From Bacteroidaceae bacterium (GTDB lineage Bacteria; Bacteroidota; Bacteroidia; Bacteroidales; Bacteroidaceae): DNA of 64,000 bases. The DNA lies in NCBI GenBank assembly GCA_024398495.1, contig JAKSJA010000005.1, positions 23,801 to 87,800 of the forward strand. The letters run 5' to 3'. Under the pieces are notes generated by a model that was not told the DNA's origin, ran no database searches, and was given only the letters and a program-made list of their open reading frames with translations. The translations under genes were made by a program, and so were the position numbers. The first letter of the stretch is position 1. Each line of letters starts with the position of its first letter. Positions 9,098-18,065 of this stretch are shown one piece after another.

Positions 9098-9475
9098 TTT
9101 GCTCAATACTTCACAAAGAAACGGTAAATTTCTTTATGAAGTTTCGCCTTTTTTAACGTGAAGTTTCGGGCAATTCTTTGTGAAGTTTCGACCATTTCTT
9201 TATGATGTGTAGAGCATTTCTTTGTAACGCATAAAGCATTTGTATGTGACGCGTGAATCTGCGGCACACAGTAACATGCCCTGCCCGATACTTATGCCGA
9301 GTCTGCCTCATGCTTTGAATGGGGCTGCCCGACATAAAGGTCGGTGCGACACGTTGCAAAGGATGAGCCGAAAGCACGCAGAGAATGGTAGAACATCTTG
9401 CAAAGAATGGGCCGACTTGCAAATCATAGATTCAAAGAATGTGAATCATAGGTGCGAAGGATACAAATCATAAGC
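9098..9475. repeat. About 380-bp dispersed element built of 22-bp units, copy 1
   Basis: The left part consists of about six contiguous degenerate 22-bp units of the form ATTTCTTTATGAAGTTTCGACC. A less conserved middle of roughly 170 bp follows (starting GGCACACAGT). The right end has 22-bp units of another type (AATCATAGGTGCGAAGGAT), in which TTCTTTG appears inverted as CAAAGAA. A second copy with the same order lies at 37620-38051. No reading frame of gene-like character is present. Confidence 0.8.
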
Positions 9476-9477
9476 CA

Positions 9478-9640
9478 GCCTCACCCCAACCCTCCCCGCA
9501 AGGGAGGGAGCATAGTAAGTCTCCCCTTGAGGGGGACAAAGATTAAACATCTTTGTTTGCGACAAAGAGAGGTTTATCTCTCCAGAGGAGTCGAGCGAAG
9601 CGAGTTTAGAGGAGGCCTTGAGGGGTTGGGGAGAGGCTTC
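9478..9640. repeat. GC-rich dispersed repeat, copy 2
   Basis: The stretch starts CCTCACCCCAACCCTCCCC and ends GGTTGGGGAGAGGCTTC, with inverted matching ends. It contains TTTGCGACAAAG and AGTCGAGCGAAGCGAG, words shared with the insertion in the alpha-2-macroglobulin gene at 16214 and with the COG2122 insertion. Confidence 0.7.
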
Positions 9641-10175
9641 TTTTTGCGATGGGTAAGGGTGTCAGTTGACCTTCATTACTTCCATTTCGGCGATGTGGTG
9701 TGCCGTTTGGCTATAAAAATCTCTCGTTTCACGGTTTTATGGTGAATTTCAAGAACGCCGAAAGTTACTCAAACTGAGGGAAAATTACGGGAATAAGCGT
9801 CTCACGCATATCTTTTGATGCTTGCGAGAGTAACAACTTGATACATTCTGTCCCCTTTCCGAGCCTTGGCATCTTAGGGGCAACTGATTTTAAAATATCG
9901 TATTTCATTGAAAATCTGCTTTTTAGATAAAAAATAAGTTTTTAAATCCGACAACCGACAATCCGACAATTAAAAATTTAAGGTACCCTATTATCCTTGT
10001 TTTTCTATATTTTATATATATAACTATCTATATATTAATAAGTTATAAGAGTATAAGAAAAAGAAGCATAGGCTCAAAAACAACTGTCGTAACTGTCGTC
10101 TGTCGGAATTTTGTCATTCCTCTATGAGGCCATTATATTCCTTGTAGAGAAGGGAAAAGAAAAATATACTTATTT
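9641..10175. other. Gene-free A/T-rich stretch
   Basis: No supported gene is seen. The sequence becomes very A/T-rich from about 9900, with short pentamer-like runs (CCGACAACCGACAATCCGACA near 9950, TATATATAACTATCTATATA near 10012). Only the promoter at 10176 is recognisable. Confidence 0.6.
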
Positions 10176-10206
10176 TTTGTAGTGTCGTTTATTTTTACTA
10201 TCTTCG
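10176..10206 (+). promoter_or_regulatory. Bacteroidota-type promoter of the fic gene
   Basis: TTTG at 10176-10179, a 19-bp gap, then TATCTTCG at 10199-10206, one mismatch from TAnnTTTG. It lies 26 bp upstream of the fic start codon. Confidence 0.6.
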
Positions 10207-10232
10207 CAGAAAGAAAAAAATGCGGAACAGAT

Positions 10233-11414
10233 ATGGCGTTACCAATAAACATAGAAGATTTTGACGAATATATCCGTCAGGGAGAGCCAGATAAGAGGGA
10301 GAGGGCTTATGTCTGGCAGACGGCCATCGGTTTACAAGCAGTAGATGGTCTGAGTACGTCAGAATACTTGAAGAAAACAGCCAAACGAAACATTGAGGGT
10401 GAAATTAGCATAGATGAGGTCGGCAGGATGATAATGAGTTATTATCAGTCGAAGACTCGGCGTGAGTCTGATGATGATGAGAAAGAAGAAGCCGACCATG
10501 CTGCTGCTAACATCGGTAAGATATTGTCTGTCAGGACATTGAATTTCTCTACTGCGGGATATATTTCCTTGCATAAGAGAATTTTTGAGGGTGTGTTCAA
10601 ACATGCGGGCAGGATACGTGATTACGACATCACCAAGAAAGAGTGGGTGTTGAATGGAGATACTGTGAATTATCTTAACAGCGAGGATTTACGCCAGGCT
10701 CTTGACTATGACATTGAGCAGGAACGGCAGTTCAGTTATAAAGGACTGTCCACCGATGAAATAGTTGCCCATATCACGCGCTTTGTCTCTGGCATTTGGC
10801 AAATTCATGCTTTTGGTGAGGGAAATACTCGGACAACAGCGGTGTTTGCCATACAATATCTTCGTTCCATTGGTTTTGATATTAACAACGACCTCTTTGC
10901 CAAACATTCTTGGTATTTCCGTAATGCGTTGGTTCGCGCCAATTACAAGAATGCACGTTTGGGTATTGATTATACTACAAAGTATCTTGAACGTTTCTTC
11001 CGTAATCTGCTGTTAGGTGAACAGTGGGACTTGCACAATAGATATTTGCACATACAAGCCAGAGAAGAGTGGAAAGAACAGCCTCATCTGGATGCCACTG
11101 CAGGTTCAGGACAAGTACAGGACAAGTACAGGACAAGTAAAGATAAAGTATTCAATCAATTTAATTCGGACAATCATAATATACAGCAACTTGTTCTTAC
11201 TATGGGAGAGCAGCAATTGTCTGTAAGGGAAATGATGGAGGCATTGTCGCTGAAAGGACGTGACAACTTCCTGAAAGTATATCTCAATCCTGCTATTGGG
11301 GAGCAGTATGCTCGTCTGTTATATCCTAACTCGCCACGGCATCCACGCCAGAAATATCTTTTGACAGTTAAGGGTATAGCCCTCTACAATGAATTGATTA
11401 AGGATGTAATCTAA
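10233..11414 (+). CDS. Fic family protein (putative protein AMPylase)
   Basis: A 393-residue protein. The start MALPINIEDF follows GGAACAG and fits the family; the longer upstream reading covers the promoter. The Fic loop reads HAFGEGNTRTTA near residues 192-203, so the catalytic His, acidic residue, GN and first Arg are present, while the final Arg of HxFx(D/E)GNxRxxR is Ala, as in many members. An upstream NIEGEIS segment could be the inhibitory-helix region. The C-terminal part looks like a winged-helix region (LSVREMMEAL, PRHPRQKYLLT). Between the two lies an exact 11-bp tandem triplicate at 11107-11139. Fic enzymes transfer AMP to Ser/Thr/Tyr hydroxyls; the target is unknown. The stop overlaps the next ATG by one base. 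Confidence 0.88.
   Translation: MALPINIEDFDEYIRQGEPDKRERAYVWQTAIGLQAVDGLSTSEYLKKTAKRNIEGEISIDEVGRMIMSYYQSKTRRESDDDEKEEADHAAANIGKILSVRTLNFSTAGYISLHKRIFEGVFKHAGRIRDYDITKKEWVLNGDTVNYLNSEDLRQALDYDIEQERQFSYKGLSTDEIVAHITRFVSGIWQIHAFGEGNTRTTAVFAIQYLRSIGFDINNDLFAKHSWYFRNALVRANYKNARLGIDYTTKYLERFFRNLLLGEQWDLHNRYLHIQAREEWKEQPHLDATAGSGQVQDKYRTSKDKVFNQFNSDNHNIQQLVLTMGEQQLSVREMMEALSLKGRDNFLKVYLNPAIGEQYARLLYPNSPRHPRQKYLLTVKGIALYNELIKDVI
11107..11139 (+). repeat. 11-bp x3 tandem repeat inside fic
   Basis: CAGGACAAGTA is repeated three times without mismatch, starting in the linker before the winged-helix region. Because 11 is not a multiple of three, gain or loss of one unit would shift the frame and remove the C-terminal domain. 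Confidence 0.95.
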
Positions 11415-14400
11415 TGAAAATGAAAAGAATCTTACTCGTGGTTTTTGTGCTGGCGGTTGCTGTTGCAGCGGCATGGGGGGCTTCGTATAAATCTCTTTGG
11501 AGGCAAGCGTCTGCATTCGAGAAAAAAGACCTTCCACGGAGTGCGGTGTCCGTGATGCAGAACATACAGACAAAGGCACGCAAAGAGAAAGCATACGGAC
11601 AGCTGATGAGTGCTGCTCTGAAAGAGATATGCCTGTGGGGGCAGATTTCTCCCGACAGTATCCAACCGCTTTTCAACCGTTTCGTGGCAGGCAGGGATAC
11701 GGCAGACTCTCCTGTCTTGAAGGCGGTGTATGATGCCGTCATATATTCGGTTTGGCAACGGTCAATGTACAATGTACAAGGTACAAAGGACAATGTACAC
11801 CCCATCAAGCCAGTCAAACCATTGCAGGGGGCTGACGATTCCCTTTTGCAGACACTTCAACATACTCCTGTCACAGTCTTTTCGCCTTTGATAAAGGAAG
11901 GTACTCTGGCACGATATGTCGGCAATGACATGCTGGGTGTCATCGGCTATGAGACGGATGATTTTCAGTCACTGCATGATTTCTTTGACTGTCATGGCAA
12001 CAGAGAGGGGGCATTGCTGTGCCAACTGGAAATGCTGAAACAGACACGGAAAGAATCAAAATATGCTGACTCTCGGTACAAAATGCAGTTGGATTCCTTG
12101 GAGCAGTGCTATGGCGACCTTGACCTGTGCGGTGCTGTGGCAGAGGAGAGGGTGCGTTTCATGAGTTATTGTTCTGACGTGACGGTGAAGGAAAGGATTG
12201 AAACCATCCGCCATGCCTTGCAGAGATGGCATTCGTATATAAACATAAATGAACTGAAAAACAGGGAAACGGAACTGACATCGCCTTTGCTGAATATGAC
12301 CACAAAATCGAACATGTTGTTTACTGACAGGGATTTTTGGCTGATGATGCCAGCGGTACGCAACATACATTCTGCAACGGTGTCAATAAGTGGACAGGGC
12401 AGGAAAGTCAAGTATGAGAAGACGTTTGCACCCCATTCGGATTATGAGATGTTCAGAGATTCGATGCTGATAAAAGGACTTCCCGCAGGGGAGTATGAGA
12501 TAAGGATAAATACGATACCGGAATGTGAACAGTATGATTTGAGTGAGATAACCGTCAGCAACATTTTTACCGTAACGGAAATGCTGCCTGACAAAAAGGC
12601 TGCGATTAAGCGAGGGCATAGCAATGAGTGCATTGACTGTGCAGAGCGTGAGCAGTCTCGAGCAAAGCTCAAGGTGAGGATTGCGGTGCTTGATGCCTGC
12701 ACAGGACAGCCAATGCAGGACGCTCGTGTGGACGTAACTTATGGCTATGGCGACAACTCGCAGGTGAAGACATTGCCAATTGCCACTGATGGTGAACTGC
12801 TCGTTGATGCCGACATAGACGGAAACAGTATGCGCGAAGTGTATGCCTACACCAATACCGATAAGTCGGGAGGGACGATAAGTGGCAGACCTTCGGCGAA
12901 TTTCAATATAAAGACGAAGAAGAAAGAAATCACGAACATCTTTACAGACCGTTCTATCTACCGCCCGGGGCAGACGGTGCATGTATCTGCCATCACATCT
13001 GTCACAGACGATGACAGTACCTATGCCGTCAGTGGCAGGAAACAGACAATAACACTCCGTGATGTCAGTCGTCAGGAGATAAAGACGGATACATGCACGA
13101 CAGATGACTTCGGTACTGTCGTGGCTGATTTCGTGTTGCCGACAGATGACAAGAGTGGGCGTTACTCTGTATCGGTAGGCAGTACAATCGCAACTTTCAG
13201 GGTGGAGGAATATAAACGTCCTACGTTTGAAATCATCTTTCCGGAGATAACGAAGAAATATGCAGCCGGTGACACTCTCATGGTCTATGCCAAGGTACGG
13301 ACATTCGCCGGAGCACCAGTGCAGGACGCAAAAGTCGTCTATACCATAAAACGCAAGATGCCTCTTTGGTGGTGGCGAAATGATTATGACAATGATGGAA
13401 TAAATCTCTCCGATAGCCTCGTTACTGATGCTGACGGTGGCTGTTTCATTCCTGTGCAACTGACTGTACCACAAGGTAACAGACATTTCTATAACTTCGT
13501 TGCAGACGTGACGGTGACTAGTCTTGGCGGAGAGACACAGAGGGGACAGTTTGTAGTGCCACTCGGATATAAGGATGCAGTATTGAAGTCGGATATGAAG
13601 ACGCAGATACTGCGTGACTCTCTGCATACTGTCATCTTTACCCTTTACAATGCTTCCGGCAAGGAAATGGTGTCAATGGTAACATATTCCATCAATGGTG
13701 GCAAGGAACGTACCGCCGCTACGGGCAAGCCTGCGGACATTGATCTGACATCCATAACGATTGGCGAAAACTCCCTCCGTGCCATCTGCGAGGGCGACAC
13801 ATTGCAACAGACCTTTACTGTCTTCGGCATTGACGACACGCATCCGTGTTGCAATACAGACGGATGGTTTTGGGTGAGCAGCGATGAATTTCCACAAGAC
13901 GCTACTCCTGTCACCGTGCAAGTCGGGACCTCGTTGCAGGATGTCCATATCCTGTATAGCATCAGTGCTGACAACGGACTCATAGAGAAAGGTGCGATAG
14001 ACCTCAGCGATTCTCTGTGGAACAGGAAATTCGTTTATAAGGAAGAGTATGGCAATGGACTTTTCATACATTTCGGTTGGGTGAAAGACGGACGGTGGAA
14101 AGAGTTTTCTGCAACGATACGCAAACCGTTGCCGAAGAGGAAACTGCAGTTGGAGTGGGCAACATTCCGCGACCGACTGACACCGGGGCAGAAGGAAGAA
14201 TGGCACCTGAAAGTGAACGGGGCGGACGCAGCACAGTTGCTGTGTACGCTTTACGACAAGAGCCTTGACATGCTCTATCCTCATTCGTGGAACATGAATC
14301 TTGGACTGTCGCGTGCCACGGTATATTCTTATTGGAATTATACGTATCCATACGGATGGTATCATCGTCTTGTTGGCATAGGAAAGGATTTCCCTGTCAA

Positions 14401-16861
14401 TTCAATGACATGGAATCGCTTTGACGAGAACTTTACGATATTCCAACAGAGGGTGTATTCACTTGCCAAAGTTGTGATACGTGGTACTTCCGCCTTGAAA
14501 AGTGAAAAGATGAATTACGACGTCTTAGGATATGGTGTTAGAAGTAACAGAGCCGAAAGTGATGCGACAGCAACTGCCGATACTGGCCTTCGCACCAATC
14601 TTGCAGAGACAGCATTCTTCTATCCGCAGATACATACCGACAGCAAGGGCATGGCAGTCATAAAGTTTACACTTCCTGAGTCGCTGACCACATGGCGCTT
14701 CTTGGGCTTGGCACATAGCAAGGATATGCACTACGGTATGATAGAAGACGACATCATCGCAAAGAAAGAAGTGATGATACAGCCAAACGTGCCGCGTTTC
14801 ATCCGCATGGGCGACAAGGCAATGCTCGCCGCTACCGTAGTGAATACGTCTGGAAAGAAATACAGTGGCGTGGCGTATATGGAACTCATAGACCCAGAGA
14901 CACAGAAGATGATATACTCACGGAAACAAAGTTTCAGCATCGACAGAGAGAAGACGGTATCGGTATCATTCATCATAGATACGGACAAACTGCCGTCAGA
15001 CGCATCATTGTATATCTGTCGTGTGCATGCTGACGGAAAGGGATTCAGTGATGGCGAACAGCATTATCTGCCTGTACTCCCCGACAGGGAGACGATAACA
15101 GCCACATACCCTGTCACACAGCATGGCGTGGGCGAGACCACTGTCGCACTCTCCACGCTCATACCGCAGACGGTAAGCAAGGCTTCCGTGACGATAGATT
15201 ATGTCAGTAATCCGTCTTGGATGATAATACGGTCGCTGCCGACTATGGCAACCCCTGCGGACGATGATGTTATCTCACACATGCAGGCATATTACAGCAA
15301 CAAGTTGACAAAGCACCTTCTCGACAACAACCCGCAAGTAAGGACTATCTTGTCATGGAAACAGGATGCCGACACACTGACAAGGAATATAGATGCAACA
15401 CTTTCCAAGATACAGAGTCTGCAACTCTCAGACGGCTCGTGGGCATGGTTCAAAGGCATGGAAGGAAGTCGCCTGATTACTCTTGTCGTAGTGGAGGCTC
15501 TTGTGAGGATGAACATTCTCACAGGGCAGAAAGACAAGGCTGCGATTAAGCGAGGGCAGAGCAATGATTTCATTGACTATGCAGAGCGTGAGCAGTCTCG
15601 AACGAAGCTCAAGGCTGCGATTAAGCGAGGGCAGAGCAATGATGAGATGATACGGCGCGGATTGCTGTGGCTGGCGAATGACATACACAAGGACATCGCC
15701 GAGATGAAAAAAGACAATGTTCGTTACGTAAGCAGTCTTACGCTCCAGTATCTCTATACCTGTATGTTGGCAGGTGTTGTCTTGCCGACACAGGCACAGG
15801 AAGACAATGAATGGATGCTCTCCGTTTTGAAGAAAGCCGTCAAGGACAGAACGGTATTTGAGAAAGCACTGACAGCAACGATACTGAACAGGCACGGTGA
15901 GAAGTCACTGGCAAGGGAATATGTGCAGAGCCTTAAAGAATGGAGTGTATATAGGGAAGACATGGGGCGTTACTACGATACACCACGTGCAGGCTATACA
16001 TGGCGCGACTATAAGATACCGACAGAGGTGGCTGCCATTGAAGCCATAAGCAACATAACACCAGAAGACATACAGACAGTGGAGGAGATGCAGCGATGGC
16101 TGTTGCAGGAGAAGCGGACACAGTCGTGGACAACGCCTGCAAATACCATAGATGCCATATATGCTTTCATGCTCAACGGACAACAAACCGGCGGAGAACT
16201 TCAAGTGTTCTCTGCTTGCGACGAAGGAGTCGAGCGAAGCGAGAGCAGAGATGAGCTTGCTCAATCTATGCCGAGGTGCGACGGACGAAGACCAAAGGTC
16301 AACAATGCAACGGCACTGGATAACGGTACTGCGGCAGACATTCTCCTCGATGGAAAGACGACAGCCATTGAAAAATACCCATACACCATTTCCGAGATAC
16401 CGAATACCATCACCTTCCGTCATACCTCTGACGGCACAGGGTGGGGAGCAGTATATGCACGGTATCTGCAACCAGTGAAAGATGTGGAATCATCATCCAG
16501 TGGTTTTACCGTCACGAGAACGATGATGTCGGACACCTATAAGGTCGGCGACAGGGTAAAGGTGCGCATTACCGTCACTGCCGACCGTGACTATGACTTC
16601 GTGCAGGTGGTAGATAAGCGTGCGGCGTGTATGGAACCCGTCAGGCAGTTGAGTGGTTACAGCGGGGGGGCTTATGTCTCTACGAAAGACACAGCAACGC
16701 ATTACTCCATACTCAAGCTCACCAAAGGCACTCATACCTTCGAGACAGAGTATTACATAGACCGTGCAGGAACATATCAGTATGCTCCCGTCACCGTTCA
16801 GTGTGCCTACGCACCAGAGTTCTCCGCCCACAGCAAGACGGACATAATAGAAGTGAAATAA
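11414..16861 (+). CDS. Alpha-2-macroglobulin family protein, interrupted in frame by repeats
   Basis: An 1815-residue exported protein: signal peptide (MKMKRILLVVFVLAVAVAAA), an N-terminal helical region, macroglobulin domains including an MG2-like one (FTDRSIYRPGQTVHV near residue 512), the A2M domain (FFYPQIHTDSKG, LPESLTTWRF near 1065-1090), a bait/TED-like helical region without the CxEQ thioester (the corresponding place reads LSDGSWAWFKGMEGS), and a C-terminal beta domain. Bacterial homologues trap proteases in the periplasm; thioester-less types in Bacteroidota have unclear targets. Four stretches look inserted without breaking the frame: about residues 116-128, 395-420, 1375-1411 and 1588-1629, all made of repeats found elsewhere in the window. 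The start overlaps the fic stop by one base, so the two are co-transcribed. Confidence 0.9.
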   Translation: MKMKRILLVVFVLAVAVAAAWGASYKSLWRQASAFEKKDLPRSAVSVMQNIQTKARKEKAYGQLMSAALKEICLWGQISPDSIQPLFNRFVAGRDTADSPVLKAVYDAVIYSVWQRSMYNVQGTKDNVHPIKPVKPLQGADDSLLQTLQHTPVTVFSPLIKEGTLARYVGNDMLGVIGYETDDFQSLHDFFDCHGNREGALLCQLEMLKQTRKESKYADSRYKMQLDSLEQCYGDLDLCGAVAEERVRFMSYCSDVTVKERIETIRHALQRWHSYININELKNRETELTSPLLNMTTKSNMLFTDRDFWLMMPAVRNIHSATVSISGQGRKVKYEKTFAPHSDYEMFRDSMLIKGLPAGEYEIRINTIPECEQYDLSEITVSNIFTVTEMLPDKKAAIKRGHSNECIDCAEREQSRAKLKVRIAVLDACTGQPMQDARVDVTYGYGDNSQVKTLPIATDGELLVDADIDGNSMREVYAYTNTDKSGGTISGRPSANFNIKTKKKEITNIFTDRSIYRPGQTVHVSAITSVTDDDSTYAVSGRKQTITLRDVSRQEIKTDTCTTDDFGTVVADFVLPTDDKSGRYSVSVGSTIATFRVEEYKRPTFEIIFPEITKKYAAGDTLMVYAKVRTFAGAPVQDAKVVYTIKRKMPLWWWRNDYDNDGINLSDSLVTDADGGCFIPVQLTVPQGNRHFYNFVADVTVTSLGGETQRGQFVVPLGYKDAVLKSDMKTQILRDSLHTVIFTLYNASGKEMVSMVTYSINGGKERTAATGKPADIDLTSITIGENSLRAICEGDTLQQTFTVFGIDDTHPCCNTDGWFWVSSDEFPQDATPVTVQVGTSLQDVHILYSISADNGLIEKGAIDLSDSLWNRKFVYKEEYGNGLFIHFGWVKDGRWKEFSATIRKPLPKRKLQLEWATFRDRLTPGQKEEWHLKVNGADAAQLLCTLYDKSLDMLYPHSWNMNLGLSRATVYSYWNYTYPYGWYHRLVGIGKDFPVNSMTWNRFDENFTIFQQRVYSLAKVVIRGTSALKSEKMNYDVLGYGVRSNRAESDATATADTGLRTNLAETAFFYPQIHTDSKGMAVIKFTLPESLTTWRFLGLAHSKDMHYGMIEDDIIAKKEVMIQPNVPRFIRMGDKAMLAATVVNTSGKKYSGVAYMELIDPETQKMIYSRKQSFSIDREKTVSVSFIIDTDKLPSDASLYICRVHADGKGFSDGEQHYLPVLPDRETITATYPVTQHGVGETTVALSTLIPQTVSKASVTIDYVSNPSWMIIRSLPTMATPADDDVISHMQAYYSNKLTKHLLDNNPQVRTILSWKQDADTLTRNIDATLSKIQSLQLSDGSWAWFKGMEGSRLITLVVVEALVRMNILTGQKDKAAIKRGQSNDFIDYAEREQSRTKLKAAIKRGQSNDEMIRRGLLWLANDIHKDIAEMKKDNVRYVSSLTLQYLYTCMLAGVVLPTQAQEDNEWMLSVLKKAVKDRTVFEKALTATILNRHGEKSLAREYVQSLKEWSVYREDMGRYYDTPRAGYTWRDYKIPTEVAAIEAISNITPEDIQTVEEMQRWLLQEKRTQSWTTPANTIDAIYAFMLNGQQTGGELQVFSACDEGVERSESRDELAQSMPRCDGRRPKVNNATALDNGTAADILLDGKTTAIEKYPYTISEIPNTITFRHTSDGTGWGAVYARYLQPVKDVESSSSGFTVTRTMMSDTYKVGDRVKVRITVTADRDYDFVQVVDKRAACMEPVRQLSGYSGGAYVSTKDTATHYSILKLTKGTHTFETEYYIDRAGTYQYAPVTVQCAYAPEFSAHSKTDIIEVK
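11761..11802 (+). repeat. TGTACA-rich repeat inside the alpha-2-macroglobulin gene
   Basis: CAATGTACAATGTACAAGG is followed by GTACAAAGGACAATGTAC, read in frame as a low-complexity segment (YNVQGTKDNVH). The intergenic region before meaB (16886-16918) has similar TTTGTACATTGTA words. Confidence 0.55.
12596..12674 (+). repeat. Hairpin-core coding repeat, form A, copy 1 (75 bp)
   Basis: The unit starts AAGGCTGCGATTAAGCGAGG and ends at AAAGCTC before the next AAGG, exactly 75 bp, which adds 25 codons. The core reads GCATAG, then CAATG AGTG CATTG, then CTGTGC, which can form a hairpin. It encodes KAAIKRGHSNE and further residues within the alpha-2-macroglobulin. Confidence 0.85.
15536..15645 (+). 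repeat. Hairpin-core coding repeat, form A, copies 2 and 2b
   Basis: One full 75-bp unit (15536-15610) is followed directly by a partial second unit starting AAGGCTGCGATTAAGCGAGG and breaking off after GCAGAGCAATGA. The full unit has GCAGAG, the palindrome CAATGATTTCATTG, and CTATGC. Residues about 1375-1411 of the alpha-2-macroglobulin are encoded by it. Confidence 0.88.
16174..16302 (+). repeat. Hairpin-core coding repeat, form B, copy 1
   Basis: It begins CAACGGACAACAAACCG, contains TCTGCTTGCGACGAAGGAG and TCGAGCGAAGCGAG, then GCAGAG, ATGAGCTTGCTCAAT, CTATGCCGAGGTGCG and ends GGTCAAC. The last two thirds and the first 17 bases are nearly identical to the copy inside purL (45664-45742). 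It encodes [17 protein letters not shown] within the alpha-2-macroglobulin. Confidence 0.9.
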
Positions 16862-16927
16862 AAAATTTAATAATAGTAAATATAATTTGTACTTTTGTAC
16901 AAAACTTTGTACATTGTAAATAAAAAT

Positions 16928-18058
16928 ATGTTTCATCCAGAAAATGACAAGGAATATAAGGGGCTGGCAGTAAACAGTGGTGTAGAACAGCCGAGTATCA
17001 TCAACCCCTACCTGCAGCGCAGACGTTTTGCACGCCGTGAACTGTCGGCGGCAGAGATGGTGGAAGGCATACTCAAGGGAGATGTCACCATATTGTCACA
17101 GGCGGTGACGCTTGTCGAGAGTGTCAATCCTGACCATTTCGCCAAGGCACAGGAGGTGATTGAAAAATGTCTGCCATACAGTGGTAACTCGATACGTATC
17201 GGTATCAGTGGCGTGCCCGGGGCAGGAAAGAGTACTTCCATTGATGCCTTCGGTATACACCTGCTCGAACACTATGGAGGCAAACTCGCAGTACTCGCCA
17301 TAGACCCTAGTTCAGAACGCTCGAAAGGCAGTATCCTTGGCGACAAGACACGCATGGAGAAACTATCTGTACATCCCGACAGTTTCATTCGCCCTTCGCC
17401 AACGGCAGGCAGCCTTGGAGGAGTAGCGCGGAAGACACGCGAGAGCATAATACTATGCGAGGCAGCGGGCTTCGACAAGATATTCGTAGAGACGGTGGGA
17501 GTAGGGCAGAGTGAGACAGCATGCCATTCCATGGTCGATTTCTTCCTGCTCATACAGTTGGCAGGTACAGGTGATGAGTTGCAGGGCATAAAACGAGGGA
17601 TAATGGAAATCTCCGACGGTATCGTCATTAACAAATGTGACGGCAGCAACGTGGAGAAGTCGGAACTCGCCGCAACTAACTTCCGCAACGCACTTCATTT
17701 CTTTCCGAAGTCAGACAGCGGATGGCAACCGAAGGTACTGTGCTATTCCGGTTTCTATGGCATAGGCATAAAGGAGATATGGGACATGGTGTATGAGTAT
17801 ATGGACTTTGTCAAGGCAAACGGCTATTTTCATTACCGCCGTAACGAGCAGAGCAAATACTGGATGTACGAGACCATCAACGAGACACTGCACAGCAGTT
17901 TCTACAACGATGCCGACATCAAGGCGGCATTGCAAATGGAAGAACAGACTGTCCTCTCAGGTCAGGTGACATCCTTCAAAGCTGCCGGCAACCTCCTGTC
18001 ACAGTATTTTGAAAAATTAAAAAACAGTCAACAGCAAAAAGCCGTAAACAAAGTATAA
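16928..18058 (+). CDS. meaB: Methylmalonyl-CoA mutase-associated GTPase
   Basis: A P-loop G3E-type GTPase of 376 residues with Walker A GVPGAGKST, the DPSSERSKGSILGDKTRM switch region typical of MeaB/ArgK, ETVGVGQSE, and NKCDGSN as the base-specificity motif. MeaB guards and reloads the B12 cofactor of methylmalonyl-CoA mutase, implying a succinate-propionate pathway; the mutase genes are not in this window. The start MFHPEND was chosen over an upstream Met because the intervening stretch is repetitive, promoter-like sequence. Its last residues (SQQQKAVNKV) come from the shared leader-type repeat. ispH follows after 7 bp. Confidence 0.93.
   Translation: MFHPENDKEYKGLAVNSGVEQPSIINPYLQRRRFARRELSAAEMVEGILKGDVTILSQAVTLVESVNPDHFAKAQEVIEKCLPYSGNSIRIGISGVPGAGKSTSIDAFGIHLLEHYGGKLAVLAIDPSSERSKGSILGDKTRMEKLSVHPDSFIRPSPTAGSLGGVARKTRESIILCEAAGFDKIFVETVGVGQSETACHSMVDFFLLIQLAGTGDELQGIKRGIMEISDGIVINKCDGSNVEKSELAATNFRNALHFFPKSDSGWQPKVLCYSGFYGIGIKEIWDMVYEYMDFVKANGYFHYRRNEQSKYWMYETINETLHSSFYNDADIKAALQMEEQTVLSGQVTSFKAAGNLLSQYFEKLKNSQQQKAVNKV
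18027..18058 (+). repeat. Shared leader-type repeat, copy 2 (end of meaB)
   Basis: GTCAACAGCAAAAAGCCGTA matches 42111-42131 before the first purC and, on the minus strand, the sequence just after dapA. Here it encodes the C-terminal tail of MeaB. Confidence 0.7.
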
Positions 18059-18065
18059 ACTCACA

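Noticed and set aside
9120-9260. Array of regular repeats that might be a CRISPR
   Set aside because: The 22-bp units are contiguous and degenerate with no unique spacers, and no cas gene is present; the same holds for 37640-37790.
9452-9745. Open frame of 97 codons
   Set aside because: It is made of the GC-rich repeat and its flanks, with no signal, no ribosome-binding site and no family resemblance.
12383-13627. Long open frame (414 codons) opposite the alpha-2-macroglobulin gene
   Set aside because: It is a shadow of the well-supported plus-strand gene; its protein has low-complexity, Cys/His/Arg-rich composition without domains.
16886-16916. Possible promoter of meaB
   Set aside because: TACTTTTG at 16890-16897 fits the -7 box, but no TTTG lies 19-21 bp upstream, and the TTTG at 16886 has only TACATTG at the right distance; meaB may simply be read from the fic promoter.
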